This document shows positions 1-7,602 of a stretch of 45,298 bases of DNA, piece after piece. A program made the translations under genes and the position numbers. This DNA comes from Phenylobacterium sp. (GTDB lineage: Bacteria > Pseudomonadota > Alphaproteobacteria > Caulobacterales > Caulobacteraceae): the NCBI RefSeq assembly GCF_030698145.1, contig NZ_JAUYNW010000051.1:1-45298 (forward strand). Reading direction: 5' to 3'. Each line of letters begins with the position of its first letter. Positions within the stretch are counted from its first letter, which is position 1. Under the pieces are notes generated by a model. The model was not told the DNA's origin and made no database searches. It was given only the letters and a program-made list of their open reading frames with translations.

Positions 1-319
1 GGGCGTGCCGGTGGAAGAGATCCAGCGCGGCATCAAGCACGGCGTGCGCAAGATCAATATCGACACCGACAACCGGATGGCCATGACCGGCGCCATCCGC
101 AAGATCTTCGCCGAGCATCCGGGCGAGTTCGACCCGCGCAAGTATCTGAAGCCCGCCATGGACGCCATGCGGGTGGTCTGCCGCCAGCGCATGGAAGAGT
201 TCGGGGCCGCGGGCCAGGCCGGCAAGATCACGCCGATCCCGCTCTCGGTCATGGCCAAGCGCTACGCCGCCGGCGAACTGGCCCCGACGATGGGCATCGC
301 GCGCCACGCCGCCGAGTAG
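1..319 (+). CDS. fba: Fructose-bisphosphate aldolase class II, C-terminal part (cut by window edge)
   Basis: The reading frame is open from base 2 and ends with TAG at 317-319, so only about the last 105 codons of a protein of roughly 350 residues are present. The peptide carries the NIDTD motif of class II (zinc-dependent) aldolases near its start, followed by the tail [20 protein letters not shown] typical of the Calvin-cycle subtype (CbbA-like) common in alphaproteobacteria. The enzyme cleaves or forms fructose 1,6-bisphosphate from dihydroxyacetone phosphate and glyceraldehyde 3-phosphate in the cytoplasm. The GTG at 5-7 is not taken as a start because the family needs about 250 more upstream residues. 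It converges with the hydrolase gene on the other strand, 10 bases away. Confidence 0.93.
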   Translation, partial: GVPVEEIQRGIKHGVRKINIDTDNRMAMTGAIRKIFAEHPGEFDPRKYLKPAMDAMRVVCRQRMEEFGAAGQAGKITPIPLSVMAKRYAAGELAPTMGIARHAAE

Positions 320-329
320 ATTTCTCGTT

Positions 330-1439
330 CTATCGCAGAGCCGTCGCCCCACCAGGCGGCGGCTTTCGCGTGTCGCCGACCCGGGCCAGGGGGAGAACAT
401 CCCGGCGCATGACCTCGCCGAAGGCTCGTGGCTCCACGATCAGGGCGCTGTGTCCAGCCTTGGGCAGCACGATCGCGGCCTTGTGGGGCGCCCAGACCGA
501 GGCCAGCCATTGAGCGGACAGTTCCGGATCGTCCCACTCCCCGTGGATGAGCACGATCGGCGTCCGATAGCCGACGCCGAGGGAGGTGGCCTGGAAACGG
601 CCATGCTCCTTGCTCACCTCGGTAAAGTGGTGACGGGTCGCCTTGCCGGCCCTCTGCGCGGCCAGCAACTCCGCGATGCTCCAGCCAGGTATGGCGAGCG
701 CGAGGTCGCGGTCATCCGCCGCCGTGCGCCCCTCGCTCGGCCTCACCACCGCCTCGAGGGCTTCGAAGGCCTCCGTCTCCGAAGCGGCGTAGGGCGGCGG
801 TCCGAGAGCCGTGAGACCTGAAACGGTCGTCTGGTCGCGGGCATCCTGCGCCCAACTCATGGCACGATCATAGGCGCGCCGTGGCTCGGCGGGCTGATCG
901 ATCTCTTGGCCCGTACCGACATAGACCGAGAACAGCTCAGGCCGCGCCTTGATCATTTTCAGGGCGCTGATAGAGCCGAATGACACGCCGAGCAGCGCGA
1001 TCCGCTCCTTGCCCAGACGGCGGCGCAGGTACTGCGCGACGGCGATCCCATCGGCGGCCAACCCATCCTGGGTCAGGGCTGGATCGATTCTGCCGCCGGC
1101 CCGCGCGAAGGTCTTGCCGGCCCCCTGTCGGTCCCAATGCACCAGCGTGAAATCCCGCTCATAGGGCAGGAACAGCGGCGCGAGCAGGTTGCTGGTCCCG
1201 CCATGGCCACCGGCGTCGATCAGCAACACCGGGTTGGCACGGTCCTGGCCGCGAATGGTGATCCACTGCTCGACGCCGTTTATCGCGACGAAACGGGATT
1301 CCTGGATACCGTGGGGCGTCCGTATGGCAAGCCGCCCGGCCATCCGATGCTGAAGCCAGGTCCGATAGCCTTCCGCCACGCCGACGATCAGGCCCAAGCC
1401 CACAAGAACCATGATCGTCCAGCGCCCAAGCCTCCGCAT
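330..1439 (-). CDS. Membrane-anchored alpha/beta hydrolase
   Basis: A 369-residue alpha/beta-hydrolase-fold protein. Residues 9-21 form a single hydrophobic segment that should anchor it in, or carry it across, the inner membrane. The nucleophile elbow is G-V-S153-F-G. The acid is probably D303 or D304 (HGEWDD) and the histidine H330 (AGHS). An HWDRQGAGKT stretch after the oxyanion strand resembles proline iminopeptidase-like hydrolases, but the substrate cannot be read from sequence. The ATG at 1439 is preceded by GGAGGGG four to ten bases upstream. A perfect 16-bp inverted repeat begins 12 bases upstream of the start, overlapping the probable -10 region, so the gene is likely under a dimeric repressor that is not encoded next to it. 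Confidence 0.85.
   Translation of the reverse strand: MRRLGRWTIMVLVGLGLIVGVAEGYRTWLQHRMAGRLAIRTPHGIQESRFVAINGVEQWITIRGQDRANPVLLIDAGGHGGTSNLLAPLFLPYERDFTLVHWDRQGAGKTFARAGGRIDPALTQDGLAADGIAVAQYLRRRLGKERIALLGVSFGSISALKMIKARPELFSVYVGTGQEIDQPAEPRRAYDRAMSWAQDARDQTTVSGLTALGPPPYAASETEAFEALEAVVRPSEGRTAADDRDLALAIPGWSIAELLAAQRAGKATRHHFTEVSKEHGRFQATSLGVGYRTPIVLIHGEWDDPELSAQWLASVWAPHKAAIVLPKAGHSALIVEPRAFGEVMRRDVLPLARVGDTRKPPPGGATALR
339..366 (+). terminator. Possible terminator hairpin after fba
   Basis: AGCCGTCGCC (339-348) and GGCGGCGGCT (355-364) pair with one mismatch around a 6-base loop and are followed by only three T residues. The hairpin lies 20 bases after the fba stop but inside the last codons of the convergent hydrolase gene. 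The T-tract is weak, so the call is tentative. Confidence 0.35.
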
Positions 1440-1450
1440 TCGCCCCTCCG

Positions 1451-1488
1451 GTCTACGCGTGTAATCTTCATAGATTACACGCGTAGAC
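1451..1488 (-). promoter_or_regulatory. Perfect 16-bp inverted repeat, candidate repressor operator of the hydrolase gene
   Basis: GTCTACGCGTGTAATC (1451-1466) is followed by TTCATA and by its exact reverse complement (1473-1488). On the minus strand a TTGACC hexamer (1497-1492) could be the -35 element, with TATGAA (1472-1467, 19-bp spacing) or TCTATG (1474-1469, 17-bp) as -10. The dyad centre therefore falls on the -10. This fits a TetR- or MarR-type repressor site better than a terminator, as no T-tract follows. The core TGTAATC-N6-GATTACA is symmetrical. Confidence 0.7.
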
Positions 1489-1565
1489 CCTGGTCAAGCC
1501 ATGTGGACTTCGCCGGCGTCGGACGACGGCCTGGAACCTCCACGCGCGTCGCGATTTGCTAGGGC

Positions 1566-1823
1566 ATGAACCGCCTCGCTCCGGTGCTGCTCCTGATCCT
1601 CGGCCTGGCCGGCGTCGCCGCGTTCGGCGGCTGGACCTTCTATGCCGGGTCCAGCATCGGCGGCGGCTGGTCGAGTCTCGCCCCCATCATGCTCTATGTG
1701 GTCGGCGGCGTGCTGGTGGTGGGCGCTCTGGCCGGCGGGCTCATGTGGCTGGCCTTCTATTCCGCCCGGCGCGGCTATGACGAGCCCTATGACGTGAACC
1801 GGCCAGGCGGCGGGCGCCCCTAG
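1566..1823 (+). CDS. Small two-helix membrane protein, function unknown
   Basis: An 85-residue protein with two hydrophobic segments, residues about 5-27 and 38-64, separated by a short Gly/Ser-rich loop, and a polar C-terminal tail (RRGYDEPYDVNRPGGG). Codon usage shows the strong G/C third position of the neighbouring genes, which supports real coding. I do not recognise a named family. The ATG at 1566 has only a close AGGG upstream, so the start is less certain than the frame. Its TAG stop overlaps the stop of the convergent MHS transporter: the bases CTAG at 1820-1823 provide the stop of both genes. Confidence 0.7.
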   Translation: MNRLAPVLLLILGLAGVAAFGGWTFYAGSSIGGGWSSLAPIMLYVVGGVLVVGALAGGLMWLAFYSARRGYDEPYDVNRPGGGRP

Positions 1824-3478
1824 TCCACATTGGCCCCGCGCATCTCGGCCAAGAAGAAGAAGCCCACGACCGCCGTGAACAGGGCGATGGCCACCGGGTA
1901 CCACAGCCCGAAATAGATGTTGCCGGTGGCCGCCACCATGGCGAAGGCCGTGGTGGGCAGGAAGCCGCCGAACCAGCCGTTGCCGATGTGATAGGGCAGC
2001 GACATCGAGGTGTAGCGGATCCGCGCCGGGAACATCTCCACCAGCGCCGCGGCGACCGGGCCGTAGACCATGGTCACGTACAGCATCAGCAGGAACAGCA
2101 GGCCCACCACGGCGGGCTTGTTGACCAGGGCCGGATCGGCCTTGGCGGGATAGGCGGCCTCGCCGAGGGTCGCGGTCAGGTTCTTGGTCCACAGGGCCTT
2201 GGCGGCGGCGAACTCGACCTTGGCCAGGGGCCGGCCGTCGAAGCTCCTCACCTCGGCCTGGCCGATGCGGATGACCGCCGTGGCGCCGGCGGGCGCGACC
2301 TGGTTTTCGTAGGTGACCCCGGCGGTGGACAGGGCCGACTTGGCCACGTCGCAGGACGAGGTGAAGGCGGTCTTGCCGACGGGATCGAACTGGAACGAAC
2401 AGTCGGCCGGGTCGGCGATCACCGTCACCGGGGCGCTGGCCGAGGCCGCAGCGAGCGCCGGATTGGCCGCCACGGTGAGCGCGTTGAAGATCGGGAAATA
2501 GGTGACGGCCGCCAGCAGGCAGCCCGCCAGGATGATCGGCTTGCGGCCGATCTTGTCCGACAGCCAGCCGAACACCACGAAGAACGGCGTCCCCAGCACC
2601 AAGGCCACCGCGATCAGCATGTTGGTGAGCGCCCCGTCGACCTTCAGGGTCTTCTCCAGGAAGAACAGGGCGTAGAACTGGCCGGTGTACCAGACCACCG
2701 CCTGACCGGCGGTGAGGCCCGCCAGGGCCAGGATGACGATCTTGAGGTTCTTCCATTCACCGAAGCTCTCGGTGAGCGGCTTCTTTGAGGTGGTCCCCTC
2801 ATCGACCATCTTCTGGAAGACCGGGCTCTCGTTGAGCCGCAGCCGGATCCACAGCGAGACACCCAGCAGGATCGAGGAGACCAGGAACGGGATGCGCCAG
2901 GCCCAGGCCTTGAACACCTCCTCGCCCAGCAGGGTGCGGACCAGAAGGATGACGATCAGGCTGAGGAAGAGGCCGAGCGTCGCGGTGGTCTGGATCCAGC
3001 TCGTATAGAGGCCGCGCTTACCCGGCGGCGCGTGCTCGGCCACATAGGTCGCCGCCCCGCCGTACTCGCCGCCCAGGGCCAGGCCCTGCAGCAGACGCAT
3101 GAGGATGAGCGCGATGGGCGCGGCCACCCCGATCTGGTCGTAGCCGGGCAGCAGGCCCACCGCGAAGGTCGAGAGCCCCATCAGCAGCATGGTGACCAGG
3201 AACGTGTTCTTGCGGCCCCAGAGGTCGCCCAGCCGGCCGAACACCAGGGCGCCGAATGGCCTCACCGCAAAGCCCGCGGCGAAGGCCAGCAGGGCGAAGA
3301 TGTAGCCGGTGGTCTCGTTGACGCCCGAGAAGAAGTGCTGGGTGATGAACCCGGCCAGCGAGCCGTAGAGGTAGAAGTCGTACCACTCGAAGACCGTCCC
3401 GGCCGAGGCCGCGCCGATCACCAGCCGATGGTTCTTGGTCCCGACGTCGCTGATCTCACCCGCTGTCGTCTCGGCCAT
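1820..3478 (-). CDS. MFS transporter of the metabolite:H+ symporter (MHS) family with an extra-long loop
   Basis: A 552-residue major facilitator, about 110-120 residues longer than the usual 430. The N-terminus has FEWYDFYLYG, and the first cytoplasmic loop has the MFS signature GRLGDLWGRKN. LQGLALGGEYGGAATYVAEHAP is diagnostic of the MHS group (proline, citrate, alpha-ketoglutarate and shikimate carriers). The extra length lies around residues 340-450, between a helix ending near FNALTVAANP and the next beginning AVVGLLFLLM, a loop predicted to be periplasmic. It holds two cysteines (DPADCSF and SSCDVAK) that could form a disulfide. The transported compound, probably an organic acid or amino acid, cannot be named. 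The gene stands alone and ends in a CTAG overlap with the preceding small gene. Confidence 0.9.
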   Translation of the reverse strand: MAETTAGEISDVGTKNHRLVIGAASAGTVFEWYDFYLYGSLAGFITQHFFSGVNETTGYIFALLAFAAGFAVRPFGALVFGRLGDLWGRKNTFLVTMLLMGLSTFAVGLLPGYDQIGVAAPIALILMRLLQGLALGGEYGGAATYVAEHAPPGKRGLYTSWIQTTATLGLFLSLIVILLVRTLLGEEVFKAWAWRIPFLVSSILLGVSLWIRLRLNESPVFQKMVDEGTTSKKPLTESFGEWKNLKIVILALAGLTAGQAVVWYTGQFYALFFLEKTLKVDGALTNMLIAVALVLGTPFFVVFGWLSDKIGRKPIILAGCLLAAVTYFPIFNALTVAANPALAAASASAPVTVIADPADCSFQFDPVGKTAFTSSCDVAKSALSTAGVTYENQVAPAGATAVIRIGQAEVRSFDGRPLAKVEFAAAKALWTKNLTATLGEAAYPAKADPALVNKPAVVGLLFLLMLYVTMVYGPVAAALVEMFPARIRYTSMSLPYHIGNGWFGGFLPTTAFAMVAATGNIYFGLWYPVAIALFTAVVGFFFLAEMRGANVD

Positions 3479-3553
3479 CCCGCTCCCCCACCATCGTCGG
3501 GGTGGAGCCTAGCTGCATTTCAGCGTGGTTCGAAAGCCATTCCGGGCGTCACC

Positions 3554-3574
3554 CCCTCCCCCCAAGGGGGAGGG
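3554..3574 (-). terminator. G/C hairpin downstream of bfr, possible terminator or repeat fragment
   Basis: CCCTCCCCC (3554-3562) pairs perfectly with GGGGGAGGG (3566-3574) across a 3-base loop, immediately downstream of the bfr stop. There is no T-tract on either strand. The sequence and the adjoining CCCCTCTAG resemble the end of the larger palindromic repeats at 10.4 and 39.2 kb, so it may be a remnant of that family. Confidence 0.4.
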
Positions 3575-3579
3575 CCCCT

Positions 3580-4071
3580 CTAGTGCCCGCCGCCGCCTTC
3601 CAGCTCGCCCATCGCGCTCTGCAGGTAGTTCTGCTCACCCAGCGCCTTGACCAGGCTGAGTTGGGTCTCAAGGAAGTCGATGTGCTCCTCGGTGTCGGTG
3701 AGGATTTCGCGCAGGATCTGGCGGGAGACAAAGTCGGCGGCGGCCTCGCACTCCTTGACGCCTTCCACCTGGTCGGCGCGGCCGGCGAGCTCCACGGCGA
3801 GGTCGGCGGACATGCACTCGGGCACGGTCTCGCCGATCTTCAGCTTGTGCAGGTCCTGCAGGTTGGGCAGGCCGTCCAGGAACAGGATGCGCTTGATGAG
3901 CTTGTCGGCGTGCTTCATCTCGCCGATCGACTCGTCGTAGGTGATCTTGGCGAGCTTCGCCAAGCCCCAGTTCTCGTACATCCGCGCATGCAGGAAGTAC
4001 TGGTTCACCGAGGTCAGCTCATTGGTGAGCACGGCGTTGAGCCGCCGGATGATCGCCTTGTCGCCTTGCAT
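3580..4071 (-). CDS. bfr: Bacterioferritin
   Basis: Stores iron as a ferric mineral inside a 24-subunit haem-containing shell. With the ATG at 4071 the protein has 163 residues and begins MQGDKAIIRRLN, matching the family N-terminus. GAGGAGG lies six bases upstream of this ATG, so the possible 20-residue extension to 4131 is rejected. Ferroxidase ligands are visible at E18, E51 and H54, and the haem-ligating methionine is M52 (GEMKHAD). A further ferroxidase region is ILTDTEEHIDFLETQ. The C-terminus ends in a Gly-rich tail (GGGGH). It is the last gene of a minus-strand group with a cupin gene and bfd, its redox partner for iron release. Confidence 0.96.
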   Translation of the reverse strand: MQGDKAIIRRLNAVLTNELTSVNQYFLHARMYENWGLAKLAKITYDESIGEMKHADKLIKRILFLDGLPNLQDLHKLKIGETVPECMSADLAVELAGRADQVEGVKECEAAADFVSRQILREILTDTEEHIDFLETQLSLVKALGEQNYLQSAMGELEGGGGH

Positions 4072-4189
4072 GTGAACCTCCTCGAATCCCGTAGCGAGGG
4101 GCAAACTCTTCCGGCGCGCAATCTGTGTCAAAGCCTATGTTTGCAAGTGATTCCGCGTTTCGTTCGCAAGCACGGCCGGCGCGCCGGAA

Positions 4190-4567
4190 TCAGGCGAGAT
4201 GGGCCGTCTGGCTGGCGATCGACTTGCTCATCGGGCTCTCGACGTCGCCCGTGTGCGCCGTTTCCGCCGGCTCGATCAGCATGAGCCAGACCTCCTCGTC
4301 GGCCAGGGGCGAATGCTCGACGCCGCGCGGGACCACGTGGAAGTCGCCGGGGCCCAGCACCGCGTCGTCGCGGTCGCGATAGCGGATCGTCAGGATGCCG
4401 CGATGGACCATGAAGAACTCGTCCTCGTCGGCATGGGCGTGCCAGACGAACTCGCCTTTGGCCTTGGCCAGCTTCACGTACTGGCCGTTGGCGGCGGCGA
4501 CCACGCGCGGCGACCAGTAGTCGGCGATGGCGGCGAACTCGTCCTCGAGGCGGCCTATGGCGGGCAT
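4190..4567 (-). CDS. Single-domain cupin protein between bfr and bfd
   Basis: A 125-residue protein with one cupin barrel. The metal-binding motif reads HAHADEDEFFMVHRG (two His, one Glu), and the second motif region is GPGDFHVVPRGVEHSP with the further His. The start at 4567 has GGGGA about six bases upstream. Small cupins of this type are often annotated as mannose-6-phosphate isomerase-like, but there is no evidence for sugar binding here. Its place between bacterioferritin and the bacterioferritin-associated ferredoxin, all on the minus strand, suggests co-expression under iron control. A role as a metal-binding protein is inference only. Confidence 0.85.
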   Translation of the reverse strand: MPAIGRLEDEFAAIADYWSPRVVAAANGQYVKLAKAKGEFVWHAHADEDEFFMVHRGILTIRYRDRDDAVLGPGDFHVVPRGVEHSPLADEEVWLMLIEPAETAHTGDVESPMSKSIASQTAHLA

Positions 4568-4632
4568 GCGGGTCCCCGTTCACTGCGGAACGGAGCAAGT
4601 CATAACCTGACGAAGATGGCGGCTTCCAGCGC

Positions 4633-4818
4633 CTATTCGGCGGCGTAGCGGAGGGCTTCGTCCTGCTCGGCGATCATCTGGCGCATGTCGCAGACGCAGC
4701 GCGCGCACTGGGGTTGCGAACCACAGGCGCGGAACACCTGAGCCGGGCGGCAGGCGCCGGACTCGATGGCGGCGCGGACTTCGCGCTCACGGATGCCGTT
4801 GCAATTGCAGACGTACAA
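4633..4818 (-). CDS. bfd: Bacterioferritin-associated ferredoxin (Bfd)
   Basis: A 61-residue [2Fe-2S] protein that in other bacteria docks on bacterioferritin and reduces its mineral core to release iron. The cluster ligands are C4 and C6 (MYVCNCNG) and C38 and C41 (PQCARC) in the BFD-like helical fold. Two further cysteines (C23, C32) and C43 are present. It is the first gene of the minus-strand bfd-cupin-bfr group. The region just upstream (4852-4883) carries a palindromic, AT-rich block that resembles alphaproteobacterial Fur sites, consistent with induction under iron starvation. Confidence 0.93.
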   Translation of the reverse strand: MYVCNCNGIREREVRAAIESGACRPAQVFRACGSQPQCARCVCDMRQMIAEQDEALRYAAE

Positions 4819-4851
4819 AGCAGTTCTCTCCGACGACGTCCCACATCTATC

Positions 4852-4883
4852 AAATGCGAACGCCGTTGCAACTCATTTGCAAC
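4852..4883 (-). promoter_or_regulatory. Fur-like palindromic site upstream of bfd
   Basis: GTTGCAA (4865-4871) and TTGCAAC (4877-4883) are an exact inverted repeat with a 5-base spacer. An outer AAATG (4853-4857) faces CATTT (4874-4878). The TGCRA-type half sites and the position 34-65 bases upstream of the bfd start fit an iron-responsive Fur-family operator. The match was made by eye only. Confidence 0.5.
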
Positions 4884-5019
4884 AACCGTGCCTAGAGCTC
4901 GGGGCGCCTGCGGCGGTTTGTCGCTGAGGCCAAGCTTGGCGTAACGCGTTGTACGGCGTGAGAGTGCGCCCCCGCCTGCAGTCAACGAAGATCGCGGCGC
5001 GCCATTGAAGGTTGGGACC

Positions 5020-6423
5020 ATGGACCTCGACGCTCTGTTGCTGTCGCGGCTGCAGTTCGCCTTCACCATTGCGTTCCACATCATCTTCCCCAGCTTCACG
5101 ATCGGACTGGCCAGCTACCTGGCGGTGCTGGAAGGGTTGTGGCTGACCAGCCGCAACGAGGTGTTCAAGACCCTCTATCTGTTCTGGCTGAAGATCTTCG
5201 CCATCTCCTTCGGCATGGGCGTCGTGACCGGGGTGGTGATGAGCTACGAGCTCGGGGCGAACTGGAGCGTCTTCTCCGCGGTCAGCGCGCCGGTGATCGG
5301 CCCCCTGTTCGCCTTCGAGGTGCTGACCGCCTTCTTCCTGGAGGCGAGCTTCCTGGGGATCATGCTGTTCGGCTGGAAGAAGGTCGGGCGCGGCCTGCAT
5401 TTCACCGCCACGGCCCTGGTCGCGGTCGGCACGCTGATCTCCGCCTTCTGGATCATCTCGGCCAATAGCTGGATGCAGCATCCGACCGGCTTCGCACGCA
5501 CGCCGGAGGGCGGCCTGATCGCCGTCGACTGGATGGCGGTGATCTTCTCGCCCAGCTTCCCCGAGCGGCTGATGCACATGGCGCTGGCCGCCTATCTGAC
5601 CACCGCCCTGGTGGTCGGGGCGGCCTCGGCCTGGCGGCTGCTCAGGCGCCCGGACGAACCGGAATCCTCCATGGCCCTGCGCATGGCCATCGGCATGTTC
5701 GCCATCGTCGCGCCGCTGCAACTGGTGATCGGCGACCTGTCGGGCAAGGAGGTCCTGCGCCTGCAGCCGGCCAAGCTGGCGGCCATCGAGGCGTTCTGGG
5801 AGACCAGGCCCGAACAGGCCTTCCACATCATCGCCTGGCCTGACCGCGAGCTCGAGGCCAATCGCTGGGAGATTTCCATACCCAAGGTGGGTAGCCTGAT
5901 CACCGCCGGGAGCATCAGCGCCGAGGTCCAGGGCCTGAAGGCCTTCGCGCCGCAGGACCGCCCGCCGGTCGCGATCGTGTTCTGGGCCTTCCGGATCATG
6001 GTGGGATTGGGCGTGGCCATGATCGGGCTGGGCGCCTGGGGCGCCTGGCTGAGTTGGCGCGGCGGACCTGAGCGGTCGCGGTGGTTCCTGCGCGCCTGCG
6101 TGGCCATGGGACCGGCGGGCTTCGTCGCGGTGATTTCCGGCTGGGTCGTCGCCGAGGTGGGCCGCCAGCCCTGGGTGATCTACGGCGTGCTGCGCACCGC
6201 CGACGCGGCCTCTCCGGTGGGGGTCGGCCAGGTCTCGGCCTCGCTGCTGGGTTTCCTGGTGGTCTACGCGGTCATCTTCTCGGTGGGGGTGCTCTACATC
6301 CTGCGCATGATCGCCGAGGGGCCGGTCTCCGGTTCGGAGGAGCCCCTGCCCGACGGCCTGCGCGCGCCGGGCTCGGCGCTGGCGGCCACGCCCCCCGACC
6401 CAGGTCCGGGAGGCCGGCCATGA
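5020..6423 (+). CDS. cydA: Cytochrome bd-type quinol oxidase subunit I, short Q-loop (cyanide-insensitive) form
   Basis: Integral membrane haem subunit that oxidises quinol and reduces oxygen to water without pumping protons. With the ATG at 5020 (GAAGG upstream; an in-frame TTG lies five codons earlier) the protein has 467 residues. H20, E100 and E108 align one position off the E. coli haem and proton-channel residues H19, E99 and E107. H186 lies at the haem b558 axial position, and the GRQPW motif of the quinol site is intact (AEVGRQPWVIYG). The protein is about 55 residues shorter than E. coli CydA, as in the CIO subgroup lacking the long Q-loop insertion. It overlaps cydB by ATGA. I found no clear FNR/FixK half-sites upstream. 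Confidence 0.95.
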   Translation: MDLDALLLSRLQFAFTIAFHIIFPSFTIGLASYLAVLEGLWLTSRNEVFKTLYLFWLKIFAISFGMGVVTGVVMSYELGANWSVFSAVSAPVIGPLFAFEVLTAFFLEASFLGIMLFGWKKVGRGLHFTATALVAVGTLISAFWIISANSWMQHPTGFARTPEGGLIAVDWMAVIFSPSFPERLMHMALAAYLTTALVVGAASAWRLLRRPDEPESSMALRMAIGMFAIVAPLQLVIGDLSGKEVLRLQPAKLAAIEAFWETRPEQAFHIIAWPDRELEANRWEISIPKVGSLITAGSISAEVQGLKAFAPQDRPPVAIVFWAFRIMVGLGVAMIGLGAWGAWLSWRGGPERSRWFLRACVAMGPAGFVAVISGWVVAEVGRQPWVIYGVLRTADAASPVGVGQVSASLLGFLVVYAVIFSVGVLYILRMIAEGPVSGSEEPLPDGLRAPGSALAATPPDPGPGGRP

Positions 6424-7448
6424 GCAGTCTCGACCTACCGCTGATCTGGGCCGGGGTAATCGCCACGGCGGTGCTGCTCTATGTGCTGCTGGACGGCTTC
6501 GATCTCGGCGTCGGCATCCTCTTCCCCTTCGCCCGCACCCCCGCCGACCGCGACCTGATGATGGACTCCATCGCCCCGGTCTGGGACGGCAACGAGACCT
6601 GGCTGGTGCTGGGCGGCGGCGGCCTGTTCGCGGCCTTCCCCCTGGCCTATGGCGCCATCCTGCCGGCCCTCTACCTGCCGGTGACCCTCATGCTGCTGGC
6701 CCTGGTCCTGCGCGGGGTGGCGTTCGAGTTCCGCATTCGGGGCCGCCGACGTGGCAAGGCGTTCTGGACGGCGGCCTTCGCCGGCGGATCGCTCACTGTC
6801 GCCATCGCCCAGGGTTTCATCCTGGGAGGCTTCATCCAGGGCGTGACCCTGAAGGGGAGCCAGTTCGCGGGCGGCCCGTTCGATTGGTTCACCCCCTACA
6901 CCGTCCTGGTCGCCGCCGGCTTGACAGCCGGCTACGCCCTGCTGGGCGCCACCTGGCTGGTCTGGAAGACGCAGACCGACCTGCACGGCGACGCGCGCCG
7001 CTGGGCGATCCTGGCGACCTTGGCCACGGCGGGCCTGCTGGCCACGGTCAGCCTCGCCACCCTCTTCGTCCATCCCCGGATCGCCGAGCGCTGGGGTTTC
7101 GGCGCCGCTGGGTTCGACCTGGCGGTCTTCCTGCCCCACCTGCCGATCCCGCTGCTGGGCTTGGCGGGCCTGGCGATCCTCGGTCGGGGCCTGGCCCGCA
7201 GGTCGCACGGCTGGCCGCACGTGGGCGCGACCCTGGTCTTCCTGTCAGGGTATGCGGGTCTGGCGGCGGGCTTCTTCCCGAACATCGTGCCCTACGACAT
7301 GACCTTCCGACAGGCGGCCAACCAGGACAACGCGCTCGCCCTGATGCTGGTCGGCGTGGCCATCCTGCTGCCGGTGATCCTGGGCTACACGGTCTGGGTC
7401 TACTGGCTGTTCCGCGGCAAGGTGACCGCCGATGCGGGCTATCATTGA
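6420..7448 (+). CDS. cydB: Cytochrome bd-type quinol oxidase subunit II
   Basis: A 342-residue multi-helix membrane protein paired with CydA. Family motifs DGFDLG (residues 25-30) and WDGNET (55-60) are present, followed by the GGGGLFAAFPLAY region and FPNIVPYDMTFRQAANQ near the C-terminus. The start is the ATG at 6420, whose bases overlap the TGA of cydA (ATGA), a typical translational coupling. A longer frame reaching back to 6081 would run antiparallel in codon phase through cydA and is rejected. A very small third gene begins within the last 17 bases of cydB. Confidence 0.95.
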   Translation: MSSLDLPLIWAGVIATAVLLYVLLDGFDLGVGILFPFARTPADRDLMMDSIAPVWDGNETWLVLGGGGLFAAFPLAYGAILPALYLPVTLMLLALVLRGVAFEFRIRGRRRGKAFWTAAFAGGSLTVAIAQGFILGGFIQGVTLKGSQFAGGPFDWFTPYTVLVAAGLTAGYALLGATWLVWKTQTDLHGDARRWAILATLATAGLLATVSLATLFVHPRIAERWGFGAAGFDLAVFLPHLPIPLLGLAGLAILGRGLARRSHGWPHVGATLVFLSGYAGLAAGFFPNIVPYDMTFRQAANQDNALALMLVGVAILLPVILGYTVWVYWLFRGKVTADAGYH

Positions 7449-7578
7449 GCCCCCGCCCGAACCGGGCGAGCCCTCGCCGCCGATCTGGAAGCGGCTCTCC
7501 TGGTTCGCGGGCCTGGCGGTCGCGAGCTCCCTGGCCACCGCGGCTGTCGCCTACCTGCTGAAGGCGCTGTTGCGCTGA
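7432..7578 (+). CDS. Small third subunit of the bd oxidase (DUF2474/CydX-like), 48 residues
   Basis: A short frame starting ATG at 7432, inside the end of cydB, and ending TGA at 7576-7578. It encodes a proline-rich head (EPPPEPGEPSPP), then IWKRLSWFAGLAVASS and a single membrane helix ending AYLLKALLR. The W-K-R-L-x-W-F pattern before one transmembrane segment matches the small DUF2474/CydX-like proteins that accompany cyanide-insensitive bd oxidases and stabilise the haem site in related enzymes. The 17-base overlap with cydB indicates coupled translation. It is short enough to be missed by ordinary gene-length cut-offs. Family assignment is by pattern and context. Confidence 0.75.
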   Translation: MRAIIEPPPEPGEPSPPIWKRLSWFAGLAVASSLATAAVAYLLKALLR

Positions 7579-7602
7579 GGCCCGGACGGTTAGAACGCGG
7601 CC

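Noticed and set aside
4072..4131. 20-residue N-terminal extension of bacterioferritin
   Set aside because: It covers the ribosome binding site GAGGAGG of the conserved start and does not match the family.
4884..5019. FNR/FixK box in front of the bd oxidase genes
   Set aside because: No TTGAT-N4-ATCAA-like palindrome could be found by eye; the only dyads belong to the bfd side.
6081..6419. Long upstream extension of cydB within cydA
   Set aside because: It would overlap the catalytic coding sequence of cydA in another frame; the ATGA overlap at 6420 is the natural start.
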